Assembly: GCF_948472415.1 (NCBI RefSeq)
Contig: NZ_OX419519.1
Coordinates: 5,547,001 to 5,611,000 of the forward strand
Source: Kitasatospora fiedleri
GTDB taxonomy: Bacteria; Actinomycetota; Actinomycetes; Streptomycetales; Streptomycetaceae
Reading direction: 5' to 3'
DNA length: 64,000 bases
Below are positions 1-6,775 of this stretch, piece by piece. The first letter of the stretch is position 1; the number at the start of each line of letters is the position of its first letter. The position numbers and the translations under genes are program-made. The notes below the pieces were generated by a model, which saw nothing but the letters and a program-made list of their open reading frames with translations, ran no database searches and was not told the origin of the DNA.

Positions 1-926
1 TCGGCCAGCGAGGCGGTGCGCCACTCGCCGTCCAGGCTCATCGCGACCTGCCCGGTGGTGAACGGGTTCTTGGCGCTGAACTCGTCGCCGAACCCGGTCC
101 GGTACTTCTCCAGCCGGTCGAACCCGCCGAGCCGGTCGACCAGGTGCTTCTGCCAGGTGAGCGCCGCGGTCACGGTCGGGTCGGTGGCCACGTTCGACCT
201 GCCGTCCGGGCCGAAGTACGTGCTGCCGTACTGGCCGAGGTAGTGCGCGATCGCCGTCTCGTAGCCGTGGTAGTTCGGCATGAAGCCCAGCTGCTTGAAC
301 GAGTCGCCGTCCGGGACGGTCAGCTTGGCGGCGTCCTCGGCGAACTCGCTGAAGGTCTTCGGCGGCGCGGTGATGCCCGCCGCCGCGAACGCGGTCTTGT
401 TGTAGTACAGGCCGTAGGCGTCGCCGAGCAGCGGCAGCGCGCACTGGTCGCCCTGGTAGCGGCTGTACTCCAGCATCGCCGCCGGGAAGGTCTTCGCCGG
501 GTCGACGCCGTCCTTCCGCAGCATCGGCCCGAGGTCGGCCCAGACGTGCGAGGCGCAGAACCGGCCCACGTTGTCGGTGGAGAACGAGGACACCACGTCC
601 GGGGCGTCCGGGCCGCCGGCCCGCAGCGCCTGCTGGGCCTTGTCGTCGGCGATGTTCCCGACCACCTTGACGTGGATGTTGGGGTGCAGCTTCTCGAAGG
701 CGGCGACGTTGTCGTTGATCGCCTTCACCTCGTTGTCCTGGCTCCAGCCGTGCCAGAAGGTGATCGTCACGTCCTGGCCGGCCGCCGAACCGTCCTGCCC
801 GCCGCCGGAGTTGGTGCCGGTGCAGGCGGCGGCCAGCAGCGTCGTGCAGACGGCCGCGGTGAGCGCGGCCAGCGGGCGGCGGGCCAGCGGGCGGCGGGCG
901 AGCGGGGATCTGCGGGTCGTGTCCAC
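1..926 (-). CDS. Sugar ABC transporter substrate-binding lipoprotein (3' end cut off by window)
   Basis: Extracellular solute-binding protein of an ABC importer, probably for an oligosaccharide (family 1 binding-protein type). It starts with GTG at 926, eight bases after an AGGAGCG ribosome site. The N-terminus has repeated Arg residues, a hydrophobic stretch and a lipobox LLAAAC, so the mature protein should be anchored to the outer face of the membrane. It continues with a Ser/Gly/Gln linker and then the typical TFWHGW start of the binding domain, followed by NVAAFEKLHPNI and a DVVSSFSTDNV segment. About 308 codons are present and the C-terminus lies outside the window. It follows the ROK regulator by 98 bases on the same strand, so the pair are probably co-transcribed, with permease genes expected next. 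The substrate cannot be told from sequence. Confidence 0.9.
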   Translation of the reverse strand, partial: MDTTRRSPLARRPLARRPLAALTAAVCTTLLAAACTGTNSGGGQDGSAAGQDVTITFWHGWSQDNEVKAINDNVAAFEKLHPNIHVKVVGNIADDKAQQALRAGGPDAPDVVSSFSTDNVGRFCASHVWADLGPMLRKDGVDPAKTFPAAMLEYSRYQGDQCALPLLGDAYGLYYNKTAFAAAGITAPPKTFSEFAEDAAKLTVPDGDSFKQLGFMPNYHGYETAIAHYLGQYGSTYFGPDGRSNVATDPTVTAALTWQKHLVDRLGGFDRLEKYRTGFGDEFSAKNPFTTGQVAMSLDGEWRTASLA

Positions 927-1024
927 GGAAGGGCGCTCCTGGGGGAGGGGGCGAGGGCAGGGCGGCAGGGCCCGGCGACCCCGCGTGGGGGGAAGGGGAG
1001 TGGGTGCGAACGTGCGTCAGTGCG

Positions 1025-2215
1025 TCAGTGGGTGCTGAACAGGACGTCCCGGGTGCTCGCCAGCGCGCGCTGCAGCGCGCCGGTCAGGACGGGCGACCCC
1101 GGCACGGCCGACAGCCGCACCTCCGGCCGCGGGATGGACATCCGGCCCAGGGCCTCCTGAACCAGCTCCCGCAGGCGTTCACCGCCCGCGGTCGGCGTCC
1201 CCCCGGAGAGCACCACCAGCTCCGGGTCCACCACCGAGGCGATCACCGCCAGCCCGACCGCCAGCCGCTCGGCCAGCTCGGCCAGGAAGACCTCGCCCTC
1301 GGCACTGCCCAGGGCCCCGGCCACCGCCTGCGCCGCGTCGGCGCCGCGCAGCCCGTGCCGGCGGGCCAGCGCCAGCACCGCGGGCTCACCGGCCAGGTCC
1401 TGGAACCCGCCGGTCACCTTCCGGCGGGAGCTCAACGACACCGGGGCGTCCGGCACCGGCATGTAGCCGACCTCGCCCGCGCCCCCGGTGAAACCCCGGT
1501 GCAGCCGGCCCGCGATCACGATCGCCGCGCCGATGCCCTCCTCGGCCCACAGCAGCACGAAGTCCTCGCACCCCGCCGCCGCCCCGCCGGCCTGCTCCGC
1601 GACCGCGGCCAGGTTCACGTCGTTCTCGATCGACACCGGCGCGCCCAGGGCCTGCTCCAGCTCCTCCACCAGCCGCGGCGAGTGCCAGCCCGGCAGGTGC
1701 GAGGCGTACCGCAACTTCCCGGTCACCGGGTCCGGCGCGCCACCGATCCCGACCACCACCTCGCGCAGGCACCCCGGTGCGAGCTGCGCCCGGCGCACCG
1801 TCTCGGCGACCGCCTCGGCGACCCGCGGCACCGTCTCCGCCGCGGACCAGCCCTTGGTCGGCACCCGGTGCTCGGCCAGCGTCGTCCCGGTGACGTCCGC
1901 GACCGCGACCCGCACCGTCGTGCTGGTCACATCCACGCCCGCGACGTAGCCCGCGGCCGGATTCACCTGGTACAGCTGGGCGTTCGGCCCCGGCCCGCCG
2001 GCGGTCGTGCCCACCGGCACCACCAGCCCCACCGCCTCCAGCCGGGCCAGCAGCTGCGAGGCGGTCGGCTTCGAAAGCCCCGTCAGGCTTCCGATCTGGG
2101 TGCGGGACAGCGGGCCGTTCGCGAGCAGCAGCTCCAGCGCGGCACGATCGTTGATGGCCCGCAACAGGCTCGGCGTACCGGCCAGCGGGGAACGGGGTGT
2201 CTTTCGGGTGGTCAC
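1025..2215 (-). CDS. ROK-family transcriptional repressor of the adjacent sugar transporter
   Basis: About 396 residues: an N-terminal winged helix-turn-helix (SRTQIGSLTGLSKPTASQLL) followed by a ROK sugar-kinase-like domain. The sugar-binding part shows GVDVTSTTVRVAV near its start and SIENDVNLAAVAE and GIGAAIVIAGRLHRGF further on. The usual ROK zinc motif (CxCGxxGCxE) is missing; the equivalent stretch reads VPDAPVSLSSRRKVTGG, so sugar sensing or fold stabilisation may differ from classical members. GTG at 2215 is chosen because GAGGAGG lies just upstream; a TTG 12 codons earlier lacks a site. The transporter lipoprotein lies directly downstream, and a palindrome about 40 bases upstream of the start is a likely autoregulatory operator. 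The inducer is probably a sugar but is not determined. Confidence 0.9.
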   Translation of the reverse strand: MTTRKTPRSPLAGTPSLLRAINDRAALELLLANGPLSRTQIGSLTGLSKPTASQLLARLEAVGLVVPVGTTAGGPGPNAQLYQVNPAAGYVAGVDVTSTTVRVAVADVTGTTLAEHRVPTKGWSAAETVPRVAEAVAETVRRAQLAPGCLREVVVGIGGAPDPVTGKLRYASHLPGWHSPRLVEELEQALGAPVSIENDVNLAAVAEQAGGAAAGCEDFVLLWAEEGIGAAIVIAGRLHRGFTGGAGEVGYMPVPDAPVSLSSRRKVTGGFQDLAGEPAVLALARRHGLRGADAAQAVAGALGSAEGEVFLAELAERLAVGLAVIASVVDPELVVLSGGTPTAGGERLRELVQEALGRMSIPRPEVRLSAVPGSPVLTGALQRALASTRDVLFSTH

Positions 2216-2254
2216 GGCCCGATCCTCCTCTGCATACGCGGTTGCGGCCAACTG

Positions 2255-2270
2255 TTAGGAAAGTTTCCAA
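2255..2270. promoter_or_regulatory. Putative ROK operator
   Basis: GGAAA-G-TTTCC is a perfect inverted repeat (2258-2268) inside TTAGGAAAGTTTCCAA. It lies about 40 bases upstream of the ROK repressor start, in the AT-richest part of the interval, and has the general form of operators seen for actinobacterial ROK sugar repressors. Binding is inferred. Confidence 0.55.
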
Positions 2271-2398
2271 TCGAGAGCCGTGGATGTCAACGGTCCGTGA
2301 CCTGTTCGTTGACTGCGGCGCGCGGACGGCGCGCGGACGGCGGGCGGACAGCGGGCGCGGGAGGAGCGGGCGCGGCGGGGGAGGGGAGCAGGGGAAAA

Positions 2399-2449
2399 GG
2401 GACGGGGGCAGGAGCGCGGGAAGAACCACCGCGCTCCTGCCCCCGTCCC
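2399..2449 (-). terminator. Hairpin terminator after the SDR gene
   Basis: Perfect 21-bp inverted repeat: arms 2399-2419 and 2429-2449, 9-base loop. It begins 10 bases beyond the SDR stop codon. There is no T-run, as usual for high-GC actinobacteria. The rest of the interval toward the ROK gene is G-rich low-complexity sequence. Confidence 0.8.
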
Positions 2450-2459
2450 GGGACCGGCC

Positions 2460-3230
2460 CTACCAGGGAAGCGGACCGTCCTCGTTGAAGAACCCGCCGC
2501 TGGGGCCGCCGTCCGGCAGCGCCGCCAGCCGGACGGCGATCGCCGCGCCCTGCGCGGGGGTGCGCACGCCGCGGTGGCCGTTCAGGTCGGTGGCGCAGTA
2601 GCCGGGGCAGGCCAGGTTGATCAGGATGCCGGTGTCGCGCAGCTCCTTCGCGTACTGCACGGTCACCGCGTTCAGGAAGGTCTTCGACGGGGAGTAGGCC
2701 GCCGAGATCGGGCCGGTCTCCTCCCCCGGCCGGGACTGCAGGGTCAGCGACCCCACCCCGCTGGACATGTTGACGATCCGCGGCGAGGCCGAGCGGCGCA
2801 GCAGCGGCAGGAGCGCGTTGGTCACCCGGATCACGCCGAGCACGTTGGTCTCCACCGCCAGCCGGACCTCCGCCAGGTCCACCAGGGTCGGCTCCTGCGG
2901 CGAACCGCCGGTCACCGCCGCGTTGTTGACCAGGACGTCGAGCCGTCCGAAGCGGTCCGCCAGCAGCTCCGCCGCCGCGGCCGCCGAGGCGTCGTCGGTG
3001 ACGTCCAGCGGCACCCCGAAGGCGTCCGCCCCGCCCGCCCGCAGTGCCTCGACGGCGGCCTCCCGCCGCGCCTCGTCCCGGGCGCCCACGCCCACCCGCC
3101 AGCCCAGCGCGCCGAGGCCCGCCGCGATCTCGTACCCGATGCCCTTGTTCGCGCCGGTCACCAGCGCCACCGTCCGCGCGTCCTGCTCGTGCTGCGCGCC
3201 CTGCTCGTGCTGTTCGTTCTTCTCGTTCAT
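2460..3230 (-). CDS. Short-chain dehydrogenase/reductase (carbonyl reductase-like)
   Basis: A 256-residue classical SDR that should reduce a carbonyl or oxidise an alcohol with NAD(P)(H) in the cytoplasm. The nucleotide-binding motif TGANKGIG is near residue 23, the NNAAV structural motif follows, and the catalytic Ser (NMSSGVG) and Tyr-Lys pair (YSPSK) are present. The ANKGIG form of the glycine motif is typical of the carbonyl-reductase-like branch. The start is ATG at 3230; the first 18 residues are a His/Gln/Glu-rich leader (MNEKNEQHEQ...), which is unusual but continuous with the domain. It is transcribed away from a LysR regulator and the shared 90-base interval holds a LysR-type box, so this gene is probably that regulator's target. 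The substrate is unknown. Confidence 0.9.
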   Translation of the reverse strand: MNEKNEQHEQGAQHEQDARTVALVTGANKGIGYEIAAGLGALGWRVGVGARDEARREAAVEALRAGGADAFGVPLDVTDDASAAAAAELLADRFGRLDVLVNNAAVTGGSPQEPTLVDLAEVRLAVETNVLGVIRVTNALLPLLRRSASPRIVNMSSGVGSLTLQSRPGEETGPISAAYSPSKTFLNAVTVQYAKELRDTGILINLACPGYCATDLNGHRGVRTPAQGAAIAVRLAALPDGGPSGGFFNEDGPLPW

Positions 3231-3283
3231 ACCGCCATGCTCGGCCCGCCGCCCCGGCCGTGGCCAGGACCGATCCGGCACCC

Positions 3284-3314
3284 CGGCGATACCCGGCGGG
3301 TATCGCCGTAGGCT
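3284..3314. promoter_or_regulatory. LysR-type regulator box overlapping the lysR promoter
   Basis: A perfect inverted repeat with 11-bp arms, CGGCGATACCC (3284-3294) and its complement (3298-3308), spacer GGC. It contains the classical ATAC-N7-GTAT and T-N11-A (T3290, A3302) signatures. A -10-like TAGGCT follows at 3309-3314, six bases before the LysR start codon, so a bound regulator would sit on its own promoter while facing the divergent SDR gene. Confidence 0.85.
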
Positions 3315-3320
3315 GGACGG

Positions 3321-4211
3321 ATGGAGACCCGGGAACTGCGGTACTTCGTCGCCGTCGCCGAGGAGTTGCACTTCGGGCGGGCGGCCCAGCGGCTCGGCAT
3401 GGCCCAGCCCCCGCTGTCGCGGGCCGTCGCCCGGCTGGAGCGCCGGCTCGGCACCGTCCTGCTGGCGCGCGACAGCCACGGCGTGGCGCTGACCGACGCG
3501 GGCCGGGTGCTGCTGCGCGAGGGCCGCACCGTGCTGGACGCGGTCGCCGCGGCCGAGGCCCGCACCTGCCGGGCCGGGCAGCCGGGCCTGGTGCTGGTGG
3601 CGAAGGCGGGCGCGTCCACCGAACTGCTGGCCAAGCTGCTGGCCGCCTACGCCGCCGAGCCCGACGCGGTGCCGGTGGACGTCCGGCTGTGCCAGTACGG
3701 CGAGCAGGGGCCGCTGCTGCGGCGCGGCGAGGCGGACGTGGCGCTGCTGCACCTGCCGTTCGACTCCGCGGCCGGCCTGGACACCGAGGAACTGCGCACC
3801 GAGGGCCAGGTCGCCCTGCTGCCCGCCGGGCACCCGCTGACCGCCCGCCGCGAACTGCGCCTCGCCGACCTGGCCGAGCTGACGGACCTGCCCGCCCCGC
3901 GCTACCCGCGCTCCGACGGCACCCACCGCGACGGCCCCGGCCCGGCGATCCGCGACCACGCCCAGCTCTACCAGCTGATCGCCCTCGGTCGGACCTACGC
4001 CGTCCTGCCCGACTCCGCCCGCAGCCAGCTCCGCGACGACGTCGCCGTCCGCCCCGTCCCGGACGCCCCGCAGGTCACCACCCTCCTCGCCTGGCCCCCC
4101 GACAGCCGCTCCCGCGCCCTGGCCGCCCTGCTCCGGACGGCGACCGGAGGCTTGACCGGGAGCTCGACCGAGGGTGCGACCGGGGGTGCGACCGGAGGCT
4201 CGGCCTCCTGA
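3321..4211 (+). CDS. LysR-family transcriptional regulator
   Basis: 296 residues. The N-terminal winged helix is standard: METRELRYFVAVAEELHFG, AAQRLGMAQPPLSRAVARLE and ALTDAGRVLL. The C-terminal part is the effector-binding domain. The start is ATG at 3321; the -10-like TAGGCT only six bases upstream suggests a leaderless or near-leaderless transcript. The C-terminal tail (TGGLTGSSTEGATGGATGGSAS) is a Gly/Thr/Ser repeat that looks like a recent extension by DNA slippage, since the coding sequence repeats short 'gaccggGGG' units. It most probably controls the divergent SDR oxidoreductase and itself through the box between them. The effector is unknown. Confidence 0.92.
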   Translation: METRELRYFVAVAEELHFGRAAQRLGMAQPPLSRAVARLERRLGTVLLARDSHGVALTDAGRVLLREGRTVLDAVAAAEARTCRAGQPGLVLVAKAGASTELLAKLLAAYAAEPDAVPVDVRLCQYGEQGPLLRRGEADVALLHLPFDSAAGLDTEELRTEGQVALLPAGHPLTARRELRLADLAELTDLPAPRYPRSDGTHRDGPGPAIRDHAQLYQLIALGRTYAVLPDSARSQLRDDVAVRPVPDAPQVTTLLAWPPDSRSRALAALLRTATGGLTGSSTEGATGGATGGSAS

Positions 4212-4538
4212 CGGCCCGCCGGGGGCGGGACGGCCACGGCTTCGACCTCGGGGTCGGCCGCCGGCCCGGCGCGGTCTTCCAGCCGTGGCGCGAGTCCGAC
4301 GCCGCCGACGGTCCGCGACCCTGGGACGGCACGGCCGGCGACCCGGGCACCACCGCCGTCAGCACCTCCGCCCGCAGCCCGAGCCCAACCCGCAAGCCCA
4401 GCCCGAGCCCAACCCGAGCCCAGCCCGAGCCCAACCCGAGCCCAGCCCGAGCCCCACGCCCCGCCGCAGGCCCGCCCGGCGCCGTCCGGGAGCCTCGCCC
4501 GCCCCGTCCGCGCGTCCGGCCGGGCCGGGGCCGCCGGG
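4212..4538. other. Non-coding interval with low-complexity repeats
   Basis: About 327 bases between the convergent LysR and MscS genes. I see no convincing gene. The middle part is GC-rich without clear structure, and 4377-4454 is an imperfect tandem repeat described separately. No perfect long hairpin terminator like those elsewhere in the window was seen here. Confidence 0.7.
4377..4454. repeat. Tandem repeat, about 22-bp period
   Basis: Roughly 3.5 copies of a 22-base unit built from alternating GAGCCCAACCC and GAGCCCAGCCC blocks. It is non-coding here, at the junction of two convergent genes, and may vary in copy number between strains. Confidence 0.75.
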
Positions 4539-5609
4539 TCAGTTCTGCGTCGGTATCGGCTTGGCCGCCAGCGAGCGGGCCGAGTTGGGGTCGGCGAGCG
4601 CGGACGGCGGCAGGATCTCGGGGGCGGCGGCCTGGGCCGGGACGGTGGCGGCGGCCTCCTCCCGGAGCTTGACGCCCGCCAGGTCGAAGGCGGCCTTGAG
4701 CCGCAGCCGCAGCGCCCGGGCGACCTGCGCGGACTTGCCGGGGGTGCAGCGGGCCTCGACCCGCAGCTGCACCGAGTCCACGGCGACCGACTCCACGCCC
4801 AGCACCTTGACCCGGCCCCAGACCAGCTCGTCGTACGGGCTCTCCTTGGCGAACTGCTCGGCGGTCTCGGTGATCAGCGCCTCGACCTGCTCCAGGTCCT
4901 CCTTGTAGCCGACCTGCACGTCGACGGTGGCGGTGCCCCAGCCCTGGCTCATGTTGGCGATCCGCTTGACCTCGCCGTTGCGGATGTACCAGATCTCACC
5001 CGCCGAGCCGCGCAGCTTGGTGACCCGCAGGCCGACCTCCAGGACGGTGCCGGTGGCGACGCCGGTGTCGATCTCGTCGCCGACGCCGTACTGGTCCTCC
5101 ATGATCATGAAGACGCCGGAGAGGAAGTCGGTGACCAGGTTGCGGGCGCCGAAGCCGATCGCCACGCCCGCCACGCCCGCGGAGGCCAGCAGCGGGGCCA
5201 GGTCGACGCCCAGCACCGACAGCGCCATCAGCGAGGCGGTGCCGAGGACGCTGAACGAGGCCACCGAGCGCAGCACCGAGCCGATCGCCTCGGAGCGCTG
5301 CTGGCGCCGCTCGGTGTTGACCACGCCGGTGTTGGCCAGCAGCCCGCCGAGCACCCCGTGGTCGCCGTCGCCCTCCGCGGGGCGGCCCATCCGGGTGACC
5401 AGCTTCTCGATCACCTTGCGGACCACCGCCCGCAGCACCAGGGCCAGCCCGAGGATCAGCACGATCCGCAGCCCGGAGACGACCCAGCCCTGCCAGTTGT
5501 CGTCCAGCCAGCCGGCCGCCTGCCGGGTGGTGTCGGTCACACCGGCCGTGCTGGTGGGCAGCGTGAACGTCGGCGTGCTGGTGCTGTCGGCAGCGGAATC
5601 GGCGAGCAT
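4539..5609 (-). CDS. MscS-family small-conductance mechanosensitive channel
   Basis: 356 residues. An N-terminal transmembrane helix (WVVSGLRIVLILGLALVL) and two more hydrophobic segments lead into the pore-lining helix region GVAGVAIGFGARNLVTDFLSG, followed by the MscS beta domain (MIMEDQYGVGDEID... VEVGLRVTKL) and a cytosolic alpha/beta region. Channels of this family open under membrane tension and release solutes on osmotic downshock. The start chosen is ATG at 5609; an upstream in-frame extension reads as untranslated, Arg-rich sequence. The protein ends with a Pro/Ala tail. It is monocistronic as far as can be seen, with the HNH gene divergent on the other side. Confidence 0.9.
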   Translation of the reverse strand: MLADSAADSTSTPTFTLPTSTAGVTDTTRQAAGWLDDNWQGWVVSGLRIVLILGLALVLRAVVRKVIEKLVTRMGRPAEGDGDHGVLGGLLANTGVVNTERRQQRSEAIGSVLRSVASFSVLGTASLMALSVLGVDLAPLLASAGVAGVAIGFGARNLVTDFLSGVFMIMEDQYGVGDEIDTGVATGTVLEVGLRVTKLRGSAGEIWYIRNGEVKRIANMSQGWGTATVDVQVGYKEDLEQVEALITETAEQFAKESPYDELVWGRVKVLGVESVAVDSVQLRVEARCTPGKSAQVARALRLRLKAAFDLAGVKLREEAAATVPAQAAAPEILPPSALADPNSARSLAAKPIPTQN

Positions 5610-5907
5610 CGCCCCACTGTAGCGAGCCCGTTCCGGGCCCCGTTCACCCGCTCGGACGGCCTGCGACCGGTTCCGGACACGCACCGCAGCACCACCCGCA
5701 CGGTACGTGCAGGAGGGCCGCGAGCTGGGCATACCGGCTATGGCGGAACGCGCGGGGCCCACCGCACGCGCGCGGCCCGTTCACGGAGAAATGGTGGCGT
5801 CGTACGACGACGTAAGGCGACACTGAGGGAGATCACGTCCCGCGAGGGCCGCGGTCACCCGCTCGACTCGGCGCGAGCCACGCGCCGCAGGCGTCCAAGG
5901 AGGCCCC

Positions 5908-6519
5908 GTGCCGCATGTCCTTGTCCTCAACGCGTCGTACGAGCCACTCGGTGTCGTCTCGATGCGACGCGCTCTCATCCTCGTCCTCAACCACAAGGCG
6001 ATCGCCCTGGAGGATGCGGGCACCACTCTGCACAGCGCCACCGGTGCCGTCCAGGCGCCGTCCGTCGTCAAACTGACCCGTTTCGTGCGGGTCCCCTACC
6101 GCGGCCCCGTACCGCTGACCAGGCGGGCGCTGTTCGCCCGCGACCACGGTCGGTGCGTGTACTGCGGGGCCGCCGCCACCAGTGTCGACCACGTCATCCC
6201 GCGCAGCCGGGGCGGCCAGCACCGGTGGGACAACGTGGTGGCGGCCTGCCGCCGCTGCAACCACACCAAGGCCGACCGGCACCTCGCCGACCTCGGCTGG
6301 CGGATGAAGCGCCCCCCGGCCGCGCCCAGCGGCCTGGCCTGGCGGGTCATCGGCACCGGGATCAAGGACCCGCGCTGGCGGCCCTACCTGGAGCCGTACG
6401 GCGGCCTCGACCAGTTCCGGGACTTCGAGCACCACGACCATCCGGAGACGGTCCTGCCCGCCCCCGTCCGCACCCGTCCGATCCGCCGCGGCGAGCAGCA
6501 CGCTCCGCTCTCCGCCTGA
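5908..6519 (+). CDS. HNH endonuclease
   Basis: 203 residues. The HNH/beta-beta-alpha metal nuclease core spans about residues 78-122: paired cysteines C83-x2-C86 and C114-x2-C117 for zinc, the catalytic D94-H95 pair, N109 and N118-H119. The N-terminal 60 residues (MPHVLVLNASYEPLGVVSMRR) are the conserved leader found in a widely distributed actinobacterial HNH group. The start is GTG, preceded by AAGGAGG. No methyltransferase or other restriction partner is adjacent, so a restriction role is not supported; a housekeeping DNA-processing function is more likely but unproven. Confidence 0.9.
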   Translation: MPHVLVLNASYEPLGVVSMRRALILVLNHKAIALEDAGTTLHSATGAVQAPSVVKLTRFVRVPYRGPVPLTRRALFARDHGRCVYCGAAATSVDHVIPRSRGGQHRWDNVVAACRRCNHTKADRHLADLGWRMKRPPAAPSGLAWRVIGTGIKDPRWRPYLEPYGGLDQFRDFEHHDHPETVLPAPVRTRPIRRGEQHAPLSA

Positions 6520-6604
6520 ACAGACAAGGGCCTGCCCGACACGACAACCGGTACGCCTCATGGGCCGCCGGCGCCCCCGCGACGGGAGCGTCGGCGGCCC
6601 GCCG

Positions 6605-6775
6605 CGTGCCACGGCACCCGCCCGCCGCGCCGCTCCACGGCACCCGTCCGCCGCGCCGCTCCACGGCACCCGCCCGCCGTGCGCCTCCACGGCGCCCGCC
6701 CGCCGTGCCGCGCTACGGCGCCCGCCCGCCGTGCCGCGCTACGGCGCCCGCCCGCCGTGCCGCGCTACGGCGCCT
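6605..6775. repeat. 26-bp tandem repeat array between convergent genes
   Basis: About six and a half copies with a 26-base step (for example the CGCTACGG core at 6711, 6737 and 6763, and the CGCTCCACGG variant at 6631 and 6657). Each late unit contains the small inverted repeat GCCGT-N8-ACGGC. The array lies between the HNH gene and the end of the large glycosidase gene; the glycosidase TAG stop (6765-6767) is inside the last unit. Confidence 0.85.

Noticed and set aside
12..1160. Plus-strand open frames opposite the sugar-binding lipoprotein and ROK gene
   Set aside because: Low-complexity Arg/Gly/Val composition, no motif and no ribosome site; the minus-strand genes have clear domains.
4377..4454. 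CRISPR-like array
   Set aside because: The units are contiguous tandem repeats without unique spacers; the same holds for the 26-bp and 12-bp arrays.
5908..6519. HNH endonuclease as part of a restriction-modification or phage defence cluster
   Set aside because: No methyltransferase, specificity subunit or phage gene is adjacent, and this HNH group appears widely distributed in actinobacteria.
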